Positions 11,176-21,301 of a stretch of 64,000 nucleotides of DNA are shown here, piece by piece (the first letter of the stretch is position 1; each line of letters begins with the position of its first letter). The notes under the pieces are model-generated. The model had not been told where the DNA came from. It saw only the letters and a program-made list of their open reading frames with translations, and did not search any database. This stretch comes from Eustoma russellianum. Taxonomy: Eukaryota; Streptophyta; Magnoliopsida; Gentianales; Gentianaceae. The stretch covers positions 9,569,240-9,633,239 of the forward strand of contig AP025065.1 in the NCBI GenBank assembly GCA_036186865.1. The letters are read 5' to 3'. Made by a program: the position numbers and the translations under genes.

Positions 11176-13110
11176 ATGACAACCACAAATCTCAAAACCG
11201 AGCAAGAAGGCATGTCGAGCCAAAGGTCTCCTCTTTTTGACGGTGAGTCGTTTATTCAGTGAAAACTTAGAATGAAGCTTTAACTTATGGCTATAGATAT
11301 TGATCTTTGGTCGATAATAGAAGATGATCCTTTTGTCCCATCTAAGTTATCCACCGTAGACGGAGTCATATTAGAAGTTGTTAAACCTAGACAAGAATAT
11401 ACGAGTGATAATAAAAAGAAACTTAGTATGAATGCTAGGGCTATGCAAGTGCTCCTAAACAGATTAAGTAAAAGTGAGTCTAGTTATGTCTCAAACTGTT
11501 CGGGTGCACAAGAAATGTGGAGGATACTAGAAATGAAACACGAAGTCACGAGTCAAGTAAAAGAGTCTAAAATAAACATGCTTATGTCCACACTTGAGTC
11601 GTTTAAATTATTGCCTAATGAGTCTATTGTTGATATGGATCTTCGTTTGACTAACATCTACAATTCTCTTAAGTCTCTTGGTAAAGCTTTTACCACGCAG
11701 GAAAAGGTACAAAAGTCTTACGAAGCCTTCTACCCGAATGTGACCCTAAAGTGACCGCCATAGAAGAAAGCAAGGAAACTAAGTCAATAAAGATGGAAGA
11801 ATTAATCGGATTACTTAAGGTTTACGAGAATAAACTCACCATACGGAAATCAGAATCATCTAAACACGGTAAAGCTATTGCTTTTAAATCAAATGAATAC
11901 GTCTCTACTCCTTCCGATCACGTAGATGATAGTGATTCTGAATCGGATAACGATGACCTAATTATATTGGCTAAAGGATTAAGAAAATTTATGAGAAGGT
12001 CATTTAGAAACAAAAATAAGGGTACTACAACTAAGAGAAACAAGAACAAGTCAAATGATAAAGATGTTAAATGTTATGAATTGGCAAACTCGGACATTTA
12101 TCATATGACTACCCAAATAAAGAAAAGCAAACAAATAAATACCTTGACAAGGAGCGGAACAAGAATAGACTCGTCTCAGAACCCAAGCAAAGGAAACGTG
12201 CTCTAAAGGCCTCCACTTAGAGTGATACATCGGATTCCGAGATTGAAACCGAAGAAGAGACTGCACAAGTATGCTTCGTATCCAAAGCATCTAATGAGGT
12301 ATCATCTGATTCTGAATCTGACTCTGAACCTTCTTATGATGATCTTTTTAGTCAGTATTTAGAATTGCACAAATTCACTAAGACTCTCGCTAAGGAAAAG
12401 AAGCGATTAATTGAAGACAAGAAACTGTTAGAATCTTCTAACGAGAATCTTGTCGCTCAATTAAGCGATTCAAAGAAAGAGTCATCATGTATCATTACTG
12501 CATTAAAAACAGAGATTTCATCATTATCCACTCAAAATAATGAAATGAAATCCGAGATTTCAAGTTTGAAATCAAGGAATACAGACTTAGAGAAAATGAT
12601 GAAACAGTTTGATACGGGATCCAACATGCTGCATCACATCATATTATCACAAAAGCATGACAGTGACAAAACGGGTTTGGGATACGTTGATACTAATGAA
12701 GTATCAACCAAACCAACTAAGTTTGTGGTGTCTAAGAAAGTAGACACTCCAAAGCCTCAAGTGGCGTCTAAGATGACGCAAAAACCGTCACTTCCCTTAT
12801 CACGCCCCACTTCCTCTTCATATCACGTGAAATACAATTTTGTACCATATAGATTTGAAAAGAAAAGAGTGATGCATACACGACATTCATTTCCTACGCA
12901 CACACACAAGGACATATCAAAAACGTCCTTCATACAATCAGTATAGAGGAGTCCTTGGGCAAAGACCCAAAGTGCATTCACCACATGTCTACTACACCGC
13001 ACCTTCATCTACATTCTTCCCATTTGCTAGACCGAGAAGGATCACCCAAGTATGGGTACCGAAAGGTACTTTTACCAGGAGGTGATTAACTAACTCGCAA
13101 GGACCCAAAG
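11176..13110 (+). pseudogene. gag: Sirevirus B gag (capsid/nucleocapsid), broken
   Basis: ATG 11176 opens MTTTNLKTEQEGMSS, but stops follow within about 35 codons (a TGA, then a TAA) where element C keeps a tryptophan and a phenylalanine. The capsid part continues as LMAIDIDLWSII and SMNARAMQVLLNRLS to about 11754, shifts frame into MEELIGLLKVYENKL, and reaches the nucleocapsid region CYELANSDIYH, where the zinc knuckle kept in C is destroyed by another shift. From 12365 to 12946 runs a long charged heptad-rich coiled coil (KTLAKEKKRLIEDKKLLES onward), the extended C terminus typical of Sirevirus gag. The product would build cytoplasmic virus-like particles; this copy cannot. Confidence 0.85.
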
Positions 13111-13140
13111 TTAAAAGGGTACCTAAATCATTTTTGCACA

Positions 13141-13575
13141 TTGCAGGGAGCACACACATCAAAAGAAACAACTATTAAGTGGTTCCTTGACAGTGGATGC
13201 TCGAGGCACATGACGGGTGACCCGAGTTTGTTCACAAAATTAATGAAGGTCACAAAAGGCAGATCCGTGACCTTTGCAGACAACAACGAATCCAAGATCA
13301 TCGGAAAAGGTACAATTGGAAATCCAAGCACTCTCCAAATCTCCAACGTCTTTTTGGTAAGCAGCTTATCCTACAATATTCTTAGCATTTCTCAATTTGT
13401 TGACAATGGTTTTAATGTGTGCTTTACTCACCCTTATTGTAATATAATAAATAAAAATGGAGAAACCGTTTTAAAAGGAAAACGAGAAGGTAACATTTTT
13501 ATGCATTCTATGGATGATATGGTAGACGCTAACGTTAAGTGCTTTATGTCAAATGAACCCAATGTGAATTTATAG
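13141..13575 (+). pseudogene. Sirevirus B aspartic protease domain
   Basis: Contains the active-site motif FLDSGCSRHMTG of copia proteases, followed by SVTFADNNESKIIGKGT and VSSLSYNILSISQF. The domain itself is open for 144 codons. A stop at 13573-13575 separates it from the integrase zinc finger. In an active element it would cut the gag-pol polyprotein inside the particle. Confidence 0.85.
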
Positions 13576-14650
13576 CATAGACGCTTAGGACACATTGGTA
13601 TTTCCACACTAGAAAAACTTCAACGAAAGAACTTAGTACGAGGACTGCCTACACTTGATTTAGACAACTTTCAGTTGTGTGAATCTTGCATAAAAGGCAA
13701 ACAAACACGTGAGTCACTTAAGCCTAAGAATGAACTAAGCATGATTAGAGTCTTAGAATTACTACACATTGGTTTGTTTGGTCCTAGTCGCACTACAAGC
13801 CTAGGTGGACGCCACTATGCATGCGTGATTGTTGATGATTTTTCTCATTATACTTGGACTTTATTTCTTGCACATAAGGATGATAGTGCCGTTGAAATTG
13901 CAAAATTAATTAAACAACTTGAAAATCAATACGGCGTCAATGTGAAAAAGATAAGAAGCGATAGAGGAGGTGAATTTAAAAACAAAGACATGATTTCATT
14001 TTGCGAAGAAAAGAGAATCAATCATGAATTTTTGCCACCTAGAACTCCACAATTAAATGGAGTAGTAGAAAGAAAGAATCGAACATTACAAGAAATTGCT
14101 AGGACTATGTTATGTGAAAATAAATTGCTTAGATTTCTGTGGGAGGAAGCCGTAAATTGTGCATGCTATATAGTAAATCGCCTATCTATAAGAAAGAAAA
14201 TAAACAAGACGCCCTATGAGATATTGAATGATCGCATGCCTAAGATTGACTATTTTCGTGTGTTTGGATGCAAATGTTTTGTTTTGAATGCAACAGATAA
14301 TTTACATAAATTTGAATCCAAATCAATTGAGTGCATTTTTGTTGGATATTCTATAAATTCAAAGGCATATAGATGTTATGATCCTCTCACTAGACAAATC
14401 ATAGAATCTATTCATGTGAAGTTCAATGAATTTGGTGAGATTGATAAAGATAAAGAATATGATGATGACTTTGAATTGAAACCTGTGTTGAATGAGGATG
14501 ATGGTATATTTGATATGCATGACATGAATGATACACTAGAAATAAATGATCACTTACAAATGCATGATAACATAGAAAATAATCAACCAAGATGGCATAG
14601 AGATCACCCACATGATCTCATCATAGGCGACATCACTCACGGTGTACGAC
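13576..14650 (+). pseudogene. Sirevirus B integrase, first catalytic Asp replaced
   Basis: The GAG-pre-integrase zinc finger starts HRRLGHIGIS and ends with CESCIKGKQ, giving HHCC. The catalytic core then shows VDDFSHYTW, IRSDRGGEF (second acidic residue) and QLNGVVERKNRT (the E of the DDE triad). Where the first Asp is expected in D-L-F-G-P the sequence reads GLFGPS, so the Asp is replaced by Gly (element E keeps the Asp). The C-terminal part includes FVGYSINSKAYRCYD. Open from 13675 to 15450 together with the RT. The integrase would insert element DNA into chromosomes; this one should be inactive. Confidence 0.88.
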
Positions 14651-14699
14651 CACGTAGAAGAATAACTTCGGATGAAATAAATCAATTTCATGCTATGAT

Positions 14700-16233
14700 T
14701 TCTGAAATTGAACCCAAAAATGTGCATGATGCTTTGAGTGATTCATCTTGGATTGATGCTATGCATGATGAGCTTAATCAATTTGTTAGAAATGATGTAT
14801 GGGATTTAGTGCCACGACCACAAGATAAGACCACAATAGGCACAAAATGGGTGTTTAGGAATAAAATGAATGAAGAAGGAAAGGTCGTTAGAAATAAAGC
14901 TAGACTTGTAGCACAAGGCTATAATCAAGAAGAAGGAATTGACTACGATGAAACATTTGCACCCGTAGCACGTTTAGAAGCTATACGACTATTACTTGCT
15001 ATTGCTTGCATGAAAGATTTCAAATTGTATCAAATGGACATAAAAAGTGCATTTCTAAACGGATTTATACAAGAAGAAGTATACGTGAAGCAACCACCCG
15101 GTTTTGACGATTTGAAACATCCCGATCACGTGTACAAACTAAAGAAGGCACTATACGGACTAAAACAAGCGCCGAGAGCATGGTATGATCGCTTTGCTAC
15201 CTTCCTTTTAGAAAATGATTTTAAACGAGGTACTATAGATAGTACACTATTTTTGAAACAAGACAAATCGGATTTACTTATTATTCAAATCTATGTTGAT
15301 GACATTATTTTCGGTTCTACCTCACATAGACTTGTTGAAGATTTTGAAAAGTGCATGAAATCCGAATTTGAAATGTCTATGGTTGGCGAATTTAACTATT
15401 TTCTTGGCTTGCAGATTAAGCAAACGAGTAAAGCGATTCACATAAGTTAAGCAAAATATGTTAATGTCATGATTAAAAAGTTCAACTTTGAAATTTTGAA
15501 ACCATCCCCCACCCCTATGAGTGTCACCACTAAATTGGACAAAGATGAACATGGTAAAGACTTTGATAATGGTTTATATAGATTTATGATTGGTTCTTTG
15601 CTATATTTAACTGCCAGTAGGCCTGATATAATGTTCAGTGTATGCATGTGTGCACGTTTTCAAAGTCAACCTAAGGTGTCTCATTATAATGCGGTAAAAA
15701 GAATCTTTCGCTATATTAAGCACACGACCACCTTAGGAATTTGGTACGATAAAGATTCTGACTTTAACTTACATGCTTATACTGATGCAAATTATGGTGG
15801 CTGCAAAATAGATAGAAAGAGCACGAGTGGGACTTGCCAATTTTTATGAAACTCACTCATTTCATGGTTTTCCAAAAAGCAAGCAAGCGTTGCTTTGTCC
15901 ACTACTGAGGCTGAGTATATGGCACTTAGCCTTTGTTGTATACAGTTGTTGTGGATAAAACAACAACTCTCGGACTTTGAAATTACCATTAATAGAATTC
16001 CTATATATTGTGATAGTATGAGTGCCATTAATTTGTCTAAGAACCCCGTGTTACGCTCTAAGGCTAAGCATACAGAAGTACGCTATCACTTTCTTCGTGA
16101 TCACATAAACAATGGTGATATCGTCATAGATCACGTACGCACAGAAGCACAAGTAGCAGATATCTTTACAAAAACCTTAAATCAAGCCACGTATCGTTTT
16201 AAATTAGGCATGATTTCAGTTGATACGATTTAA
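14700..16233 (+). pseudogene. Sirevirus B reverse transcriptase and RNase H
   Basis: RT begins near WIDAMHDELNQF and VFRNKMNEEGKVVRNKARL, continues with ETFAPVARLEAIRLLLA and KKALYGLKQAPRAWYDRF, and has the catalytic box IYVDDIIFGSTS near 15290. A TAA at 15448 interrupts HIS/AKYV and another stop lies at 15847. RNase H follows with AYTDANYGGCKIDRKSTSG, STTEAEYMALS, CDSMSAINLSKNP, and ends QVADIFTKTLNQATY. Only a few stops or shifts separate it from an open frame, fitting the similar LTRs. Confidence 0.9.
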
Positions 16234-16289
16234 TTTGACGTGATTTGATTTTCTTTCCTTATTTACAGGGATCTTTTGATTTACTTTCC

Positions 16290-16425
16290 AAAATAAAGGG
16301 GGAGAGAAAGCATGATTTAAGGGAGAGAGAGATTCTAATTGATACTGATTCCATAAATCAAGGGGGAGCGATAGCATTTAAATCATGTATATTAGTTATT
16401 TTGAAAATCATCAAAAGAGGGAGAT
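16290..16425 (+). other. Array of polypurine tracts before the 3' LTR of Sirevirus B
   Basis: Purine runs AAAGGGGGAGAGAAAG (16295-16310), AAGGGAGAGAGAGA (about 16319-16332), AAGGGGGAGCG (16360-16370) and AAAAGAGGGAGA (16413-16424) lie between the pol stop and the LTR. Only the last can be the priming tract. Multiple tracts are a known hallmark of Sireviruses and recur in C and E. Confidence 0.75.
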
Positions 16426-19128
16426 TATAGAGAAAAAGGGGTTTGAGTGATTTCAAAATATGTGATTTAAATGAATGACATAAAACGTGCATGATATAAA
16501 CAAACATGTGCATGATATTGCTTATTACTTGCCTTATTTAGCCCATATATAATGTTGCCGTGCTAACAAGCCATGAAGCGTTAAAGCTTACATCATATGG
16601 CAAACATTTGTTTTATTTACACTATTTTCAGGTGCCACCATTAATGAACTAAACTAGTTCATTAAGTGAATTACTTAGTTAATTAAACTAAGTAGTTCAT
16701 TAAAGGAAGCTACATTTGGAAAAGGCACAAAGGCAACAAGGCTAAGGAAGGAAAGTCTCCTCCTCCTCTCCTTATTAAATATACACGCCATACATACATA
16801 TATATACATATATTTTCAGATTTTTTTGAAAAAGGCACATACACATGTATTCCAACGTACTACCGACACGTTATATATTTTACGTACGTACGTTAACGTC
16901 ACACCATCATATTTAACTCATATTTATGAGTATATTCAGGTCTTATATCATATGATATAAGTCATGGTGATGACAAATTAAATACGACACGTTAAAAGGT
17001 TCTAAACCGAAAATTTTCGTATCGGGCGAATACCGAAACTTCGCCAACGTATCATGTACTTGCCATAAATAAATGGCCAGCCCCTATACTTCGAAAATAT
17101 GTATAATTTTTGTGGCTAGGGTGATATTTTCATCCATAAAATCATTCCATGTTGGCACACACAAATCACCCCACATTAAGGCCAAAATGTGAAGATTCCA
17201 ATTTTAATTTTGTCACATGTTAATGGCGCCACTTTAGACCAGCCAAGTGCTGAGATTTAAAGTATATATTATATATATTATGTGTAACATAATATATATA
17301 ACATGTGCACAAAGTTGGAATTTAATTAGAGAAAAATCGGGTAATCGATAAATATCGAAAATTCGGTTTTCTACACACACAATGCATGGAACATTTTTGG
17401 CACATCATACGACACGTATCTAGACACTTTTTACATATGTCATATATCTTAAAGTGTTCTAGAAAATTAAATTAAGGGTTGATTGGAATATAACATGTGT
17501 GTATTATTAAATGTGCACTATTTTACAAAGTTAGCAAAAATAAATTTTAGCACATGCATATACATCATCCACGCCACCTACAGCTGAGATGGAGCCTATG
17601 TGGAGCTTGGTTGGCATATTGATTGGTCAAGAATCAATCATACAATGTTGGTGAATTAAAGAAAGAGGCTACAAATGGTAAGGTTTCAAACTTTGTCTCA
17701 TTTGAAACACATGCTGAAAATTTTAGCATGTTGAAATAAGGCTGGCCGAAATTCTCATATTAATTAGGCTATATTTTGTGTCTTGAATTATGTGGATGAT
17801 TGGAAGAAGAAATGGAAGCAATTTGAATAATTTTCAAAGCCATAAAGAGTGATATTTTATATATCACACATGCTGAAATTTTTCAGCATGTGTGTGACAT
17901 GTCTTGGCCGAATGAATGGTAATAAGGGTGTCCAAATTCATTCGCAATTTGATAAGGATATTTGTCATCAATTGATGATTTATTTGAAGAGCCATGTATC
18001 ACATGCTGAAATTTCAGCATGCTAAAACCCCATAATGGCCGATTTGTTTTCCTTGGTTGTGAGAAATTTTGTCTTGCAAAATTTATGTGACAATCTTGTG
18101 TATTATGGAAATTATTCTATGTTGATTTTGGCACATGTTTTGAGTGATATATTCAGATTTTTCCAAGTCATCATGATGACAACATCAAACCTATCATGAA
18201 GTGCCAAGTAAGCAAAGCTTAATTGATCATCCAATGAGAAGATGAGAAGGTGACAAGTAAGCAAGACCATGTCACAATGATGTCTTACATTCTCCCAAGG
18301 ACTTAGAAGATAATTTTCAAGAGGGGGAGGACATCTAGGGGGGACGGCTGCAAGGCTTAAAAGGAAAGAAGTTGAGCCAAAAACAAAGACAAGAACAAGC
18401 ATTGCAAAATCAAGTGATCAAAACGCCTAGCCTCTCTTCTTCTACTCTTTCTTTCTTTCTTCTTCTTGAACGCCTATTGTATTCATATTTTCAATCTTGA
18501 ATAGGCTTGTTATAGACCACCACATATTCTATATCTTTGTAAAAGATTGATCAAGGTGTGATCAATCTTCATTCTTGCTAGGTGGTGGTGTTCGTGCGAA
18601 TTGTATTCATCGTACAAGGTTTGTAAAGGGTTGGAGTTAGTGTGTAACTCTATCAACTCTGTGGTAAGGTGTATTGCGTGTGTGTGACTAGTGTGAACCA
18701 AGGAAGGTGTTCCTTGAAGACTAGAGTAGGTTGTTTATAACCGAACCAGTATAAAATTCTTGGTGCCATTTATTTTCAGCATTTATTTTCTGTTACTGCA
18801 CAGTTCACTCTTTTTGTTTGCGTTCGTAAAGATAGTAAACGACTTTCAAAAATCACGAAAATTACCAGAAACATAGCCACACGTCTTAGGGTTAATTTGG
18901 CACAAGTCTCAACCTTTTTGGATAAGGATAAGTCGATCAAACATCAAAAGTTCTGAGACTAGTGCAGTCTGATTTTCAGACTTGCAAAGGTTGAGACTTT
19001 GATAGTAATTGACCAACTTCCCAAAAGAATTTTGCAAACCTGTTTCAACCCACTTAAATATACTATATAAGGAGTTAGTGATTAAAATTTCAGAGCATTT
19101 GGACTTACACAAAAATAGGAATAAATTT
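16426..19128 (+). repeat. 3' LTR of Sirevirus B, truncated
   Basis: Aligns to the 5' LTR from its first base (TATAG here, TGTAG there) to about 19128, where AATAAATTTT is followed by LINE sequence instead of the last 290 bp or so of the LTR. Those 290 bp were not found elsewhere in the window. A 39-bp deletion relative to the 5' LTR lies near 17985, and a small duplication near 18240. Confidence 0.88.
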
Positions 19129-19668
19129 TCCATATGGATTGGCATGATTTTACTATCTCTGCCTGTACTCTGAAGAGTGCAGGCAGACTCGGTATGCTTT
19201 GTATTCTCTTCGCTTCCTAATTTGTGCTATGCCTTATATACCTGTTTAACCAAGCATTTTGTTTTACATGTGCATGGATGGGAACATATATCATGATACC
19301 TCTCACCTTTGGCGCGGATGACATACTATGTGACGTGGCGACTGTGTCAACCTGCGATGGATCTCCTACGGCCGCACAATTCTTGCCTTTCTTTTTGGTC
19401 CAATTGGCTTGTAATTTCTATTCCACTGTATTGTAACGCATATCACCGCTCCAATCATATAAATATGTACGCTTTTTCCTTCGCCAAGGTTTTATCCACA
19501 TGGGTGGTTTTACTTGGCAAGGTTTTAATGCGGCATATCACATATGATTGGAGGCTGATAATCATTATTTCCTTGCATTCGCTTTTTTCTTACGATGACG
19601 TTATTATGTAATAAGGTTTTCCTCCACCACAAGTGAGACCATATGTCAATAAAACAAAATTTGCTTTA

Positions 19669-19670
<2 letters not shown>
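19129..19670 (+). mobile_element. LINE fragment G: 3' UTR end of a 5'-truncated LINE
   Basis: Starts CCATATGGATTGGCATG, the same point reached at 25377 in LINE A's 3' UTR. It holds one stem-loop (19159-19186), the conserved 3' block CCTTCGCCAAGGTTTTATCC at 19478, AATAAAA near 19649, and then a (TA)n tail. It has no coding sequence. It joins Sirevirus B's 3' LTR on the left and LINE A's 5' end on the right. Confidence 0.75.
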
Positions 19671-19708
<38 letters not shown>

Positions 19709-19750
19709 CATATATATATATATACATTAAATATAAAAATATATATATAC

Positions 19751-19780
<30 letters not shown>
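19671..19780. repeat. (TA)n microsatellite with (ATAC) variants
   Basis: About 110 bp of TA with scattered AC and AAA. It forms the tail of LINE fragment G and directly precedes the 5' end of LINE A. Confidence 0.95.
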
Positions 19781-19781
<1 letters not shown>

Positions 19782-19981
19782 ACGTATCTATAGTGATAGA
19801 ATAGAAGAGGATGAGTTCCGGCGATCGTGCGATCCGGCGGCTATAGCCGCCGCCACGCCATGCTACGGTCTTCCGCCGCTGCTTTCCGCCGCAACCTACG
19901 GCAACGCAATCACATTCCTCGCTTTCGCTGCAATCAACAAAAGTCGGTTCTTTTTCTTCTCCTCCACTGAATCCCTGATCG

Positions 19982-21301
19982 ATGGCCACTGCTCCAACAT
20001 TCGCAGCAGTGGTTGCAGGCAATGATGCCGCCAACAATATTTCAATTACTCCAAAAACGGTTGCACGCTATAAAGGTATCCCTATGATTTCTTTTCTTGA
20101 TTCAGAGATTGATGCTCTTGCTGCGCCATTCAGATATTCATTAGTTGGCACTTTTTGGTATGGCCGGCTACCTTTGAAAATTATACGTGAGGTTTTTGAG
20201 AAAATTGGGTTTCATCATGATCTGCAAATTACACTGATTGATCAGACACATATACTGCTAAATTTCTGCAATGAGGCAGATTATTTGAGATGCTTTTATC
20301 GACGCTCTTGGCATATATCTAGGTGCCACATGAGGATTACGAAGTGGACAGTTGACTTTGATCCTTCATCAGACGCTCCTATTGTCCCGATTTGGATTTC
20401 CCTCTCTGCGTTACCGAATCACCTCCATCGCCGGGAAGCCCTTTTTGAAATTGTGCGGCCTATTGGAATACCGATAAAACTTGATGTTGCGACCTCAGAA
20501 GGGCTGCGACCATCAGTGGCTCGTGTATGTGTTGAGATCGATGTTTCGCAGGAATTGCCTCAAAAGATATATTTACAAGCGAAAGGACGCTTAATACTGC
20601 AGCCAATAGTCTATGAAGACTTACCATTATTCTGCACCTCCTGCCGTAGACTTGGCCATGCAACCGCTGCATGCCCTCCTAAGGAAACATCTAACATGCC
20701 TCCTCCGCCGCCTCCTCCTCCTCCGGCGCGACAGGCCAAAACACGTTGGACTCCCATCAAAAGAAAGCCATCCACACAACCTCCAGCACTACAAGAACAG
20801 ATAGACACAGGCAAAGATCATGTGGATCACACTGCACCTGTTCCGTTGCAGCTTGTAGTTCCACCTAGCAGTCCAGTTGATCTCTGTGACAAGGATAATG
20901 TTACACTACCATCTGATACTATTGCACTACAACCTGAAAACGTGTGCGAACTCAAAAAGGATTTCTGTGATGCTGCAGATCATCAAATGCCAGATGATGT
21001 TACGCAAATGGATATTGGCCATTCGTCGGATAATGATTTTCTAGTTGATGTCCAAGCTGAGGACATCCCTACTGTGCCTGAAGAGGTTGCACGTCGCATG
21101 CAGTTAATGCAATCATCGCCTGATGATGAAATATTAATTTCGCGATTACATGACCAGGCTGAGGAGTCTGCATTCATACCAGTCGTTCCACGTCGGAAAC
21201 GCAGATCCCACAAGGACTTGCCTCCACTGCAGCCATCAACCATTTTGACGCGCAGTGCGTCTCATATCATACATGGAAGTACCTCCAATCTTACTCAATG
21301 A
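19982..21301 (+). CDS. LINE A ORF1 protein (DUF4283 plus CCHC zinc knuckle), intact
   Basis: Uninterrupted 439-residue ORF starting MATAPTFAAVV. Residues about 25-145 fit the DUF4283 domain of plant LINE ORF1 proteins (VGTFWYGRLPLKIIREVF and ITKWTVDFDPSSD are visible). A zinc knuckle CTSCRRLGHATAAC, spaced CX2CX4HX4C, follows near residue 220. Then come a polyproline run and an acidic, probably disordered tail ending in VVPRRKRRSHKDLPP and LTRSASH. ORF1 proteins of this kind bind the element RNA and form the ribonucleoprotein with ORF2. The stop overlaps the ORF2 start in the sequence ATGA (21298-21301), which suggests termination-reinitiation. It is the only full-length intact element protein in the window. 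Confidence 0.85.
   Translation: MATAPTFAAVVAGNDAANNISITPKTVARYKGIPMISFLDSEIDALAAPFRYSLVGTFWYGRLPLKIIREVFEKIGFHHDLQITLIDQTHILLNFCNEADYLRCFYRRSWHISRCHMRITKWTVDFDPSSDAPIVPIWISLSALPNHLHRREALFEIVRPIGIPIKLDVATSEGLRPSVARVCVEIDVSQELPQKIYLQAKGRLILQPIVYEDLPLFCTSCRRLGHATAACPPKETSNMPPPPPPPPPARQAKTRWTPIKRKPSTQPPALQEQIDTGKDHVDHTAPVPLQLVVPPSSPVDLCDKDNVTLPSDTIALQPENVCELKKDFCDAADHQMPDDVTQMDIGHSSDNDFLVDVQAEDIPTVPEEVARRMQLMQSSPDDEILISRLHDQAEESAFIPVVPRRKRRSHKDLPPLQPSTILTRSASHIIHGSTSNLTQ

Larger units (their letters stand above)
8086..19128 (+). mobile_element. Sirevirus B: Ty1/copia SIRE-lineage element, + strand, 3' LTR truncated
   Basis: Layout is 5' LTR, primer binding site, gag, protease, integrase, RT, RNase H, an array of polypurine tracts, and a 3' LTR. 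The lineage call rests on the 3-kb LTR, the gag with a long C-terminal coiled coil, and the multiple polypurine tracts. The LTR ends are TGTAG...CTACA. The 5 bp before it are CAAAG (8081-8085); the matching copy is lost because the 3' LTR is cut at 19128 by a LINE fragment. The two LTRs agree closely by eye, with one 39-bp gap near 9645/17985, so the insertion looks fairly recent, yet the coding part has several stops. Confidence 0.88.

Noticed and set aside
18112..18402. ORF in the 3' LTR of B
   Set aside because: The 5' LTR copy does not keep the frame, so it is chance.
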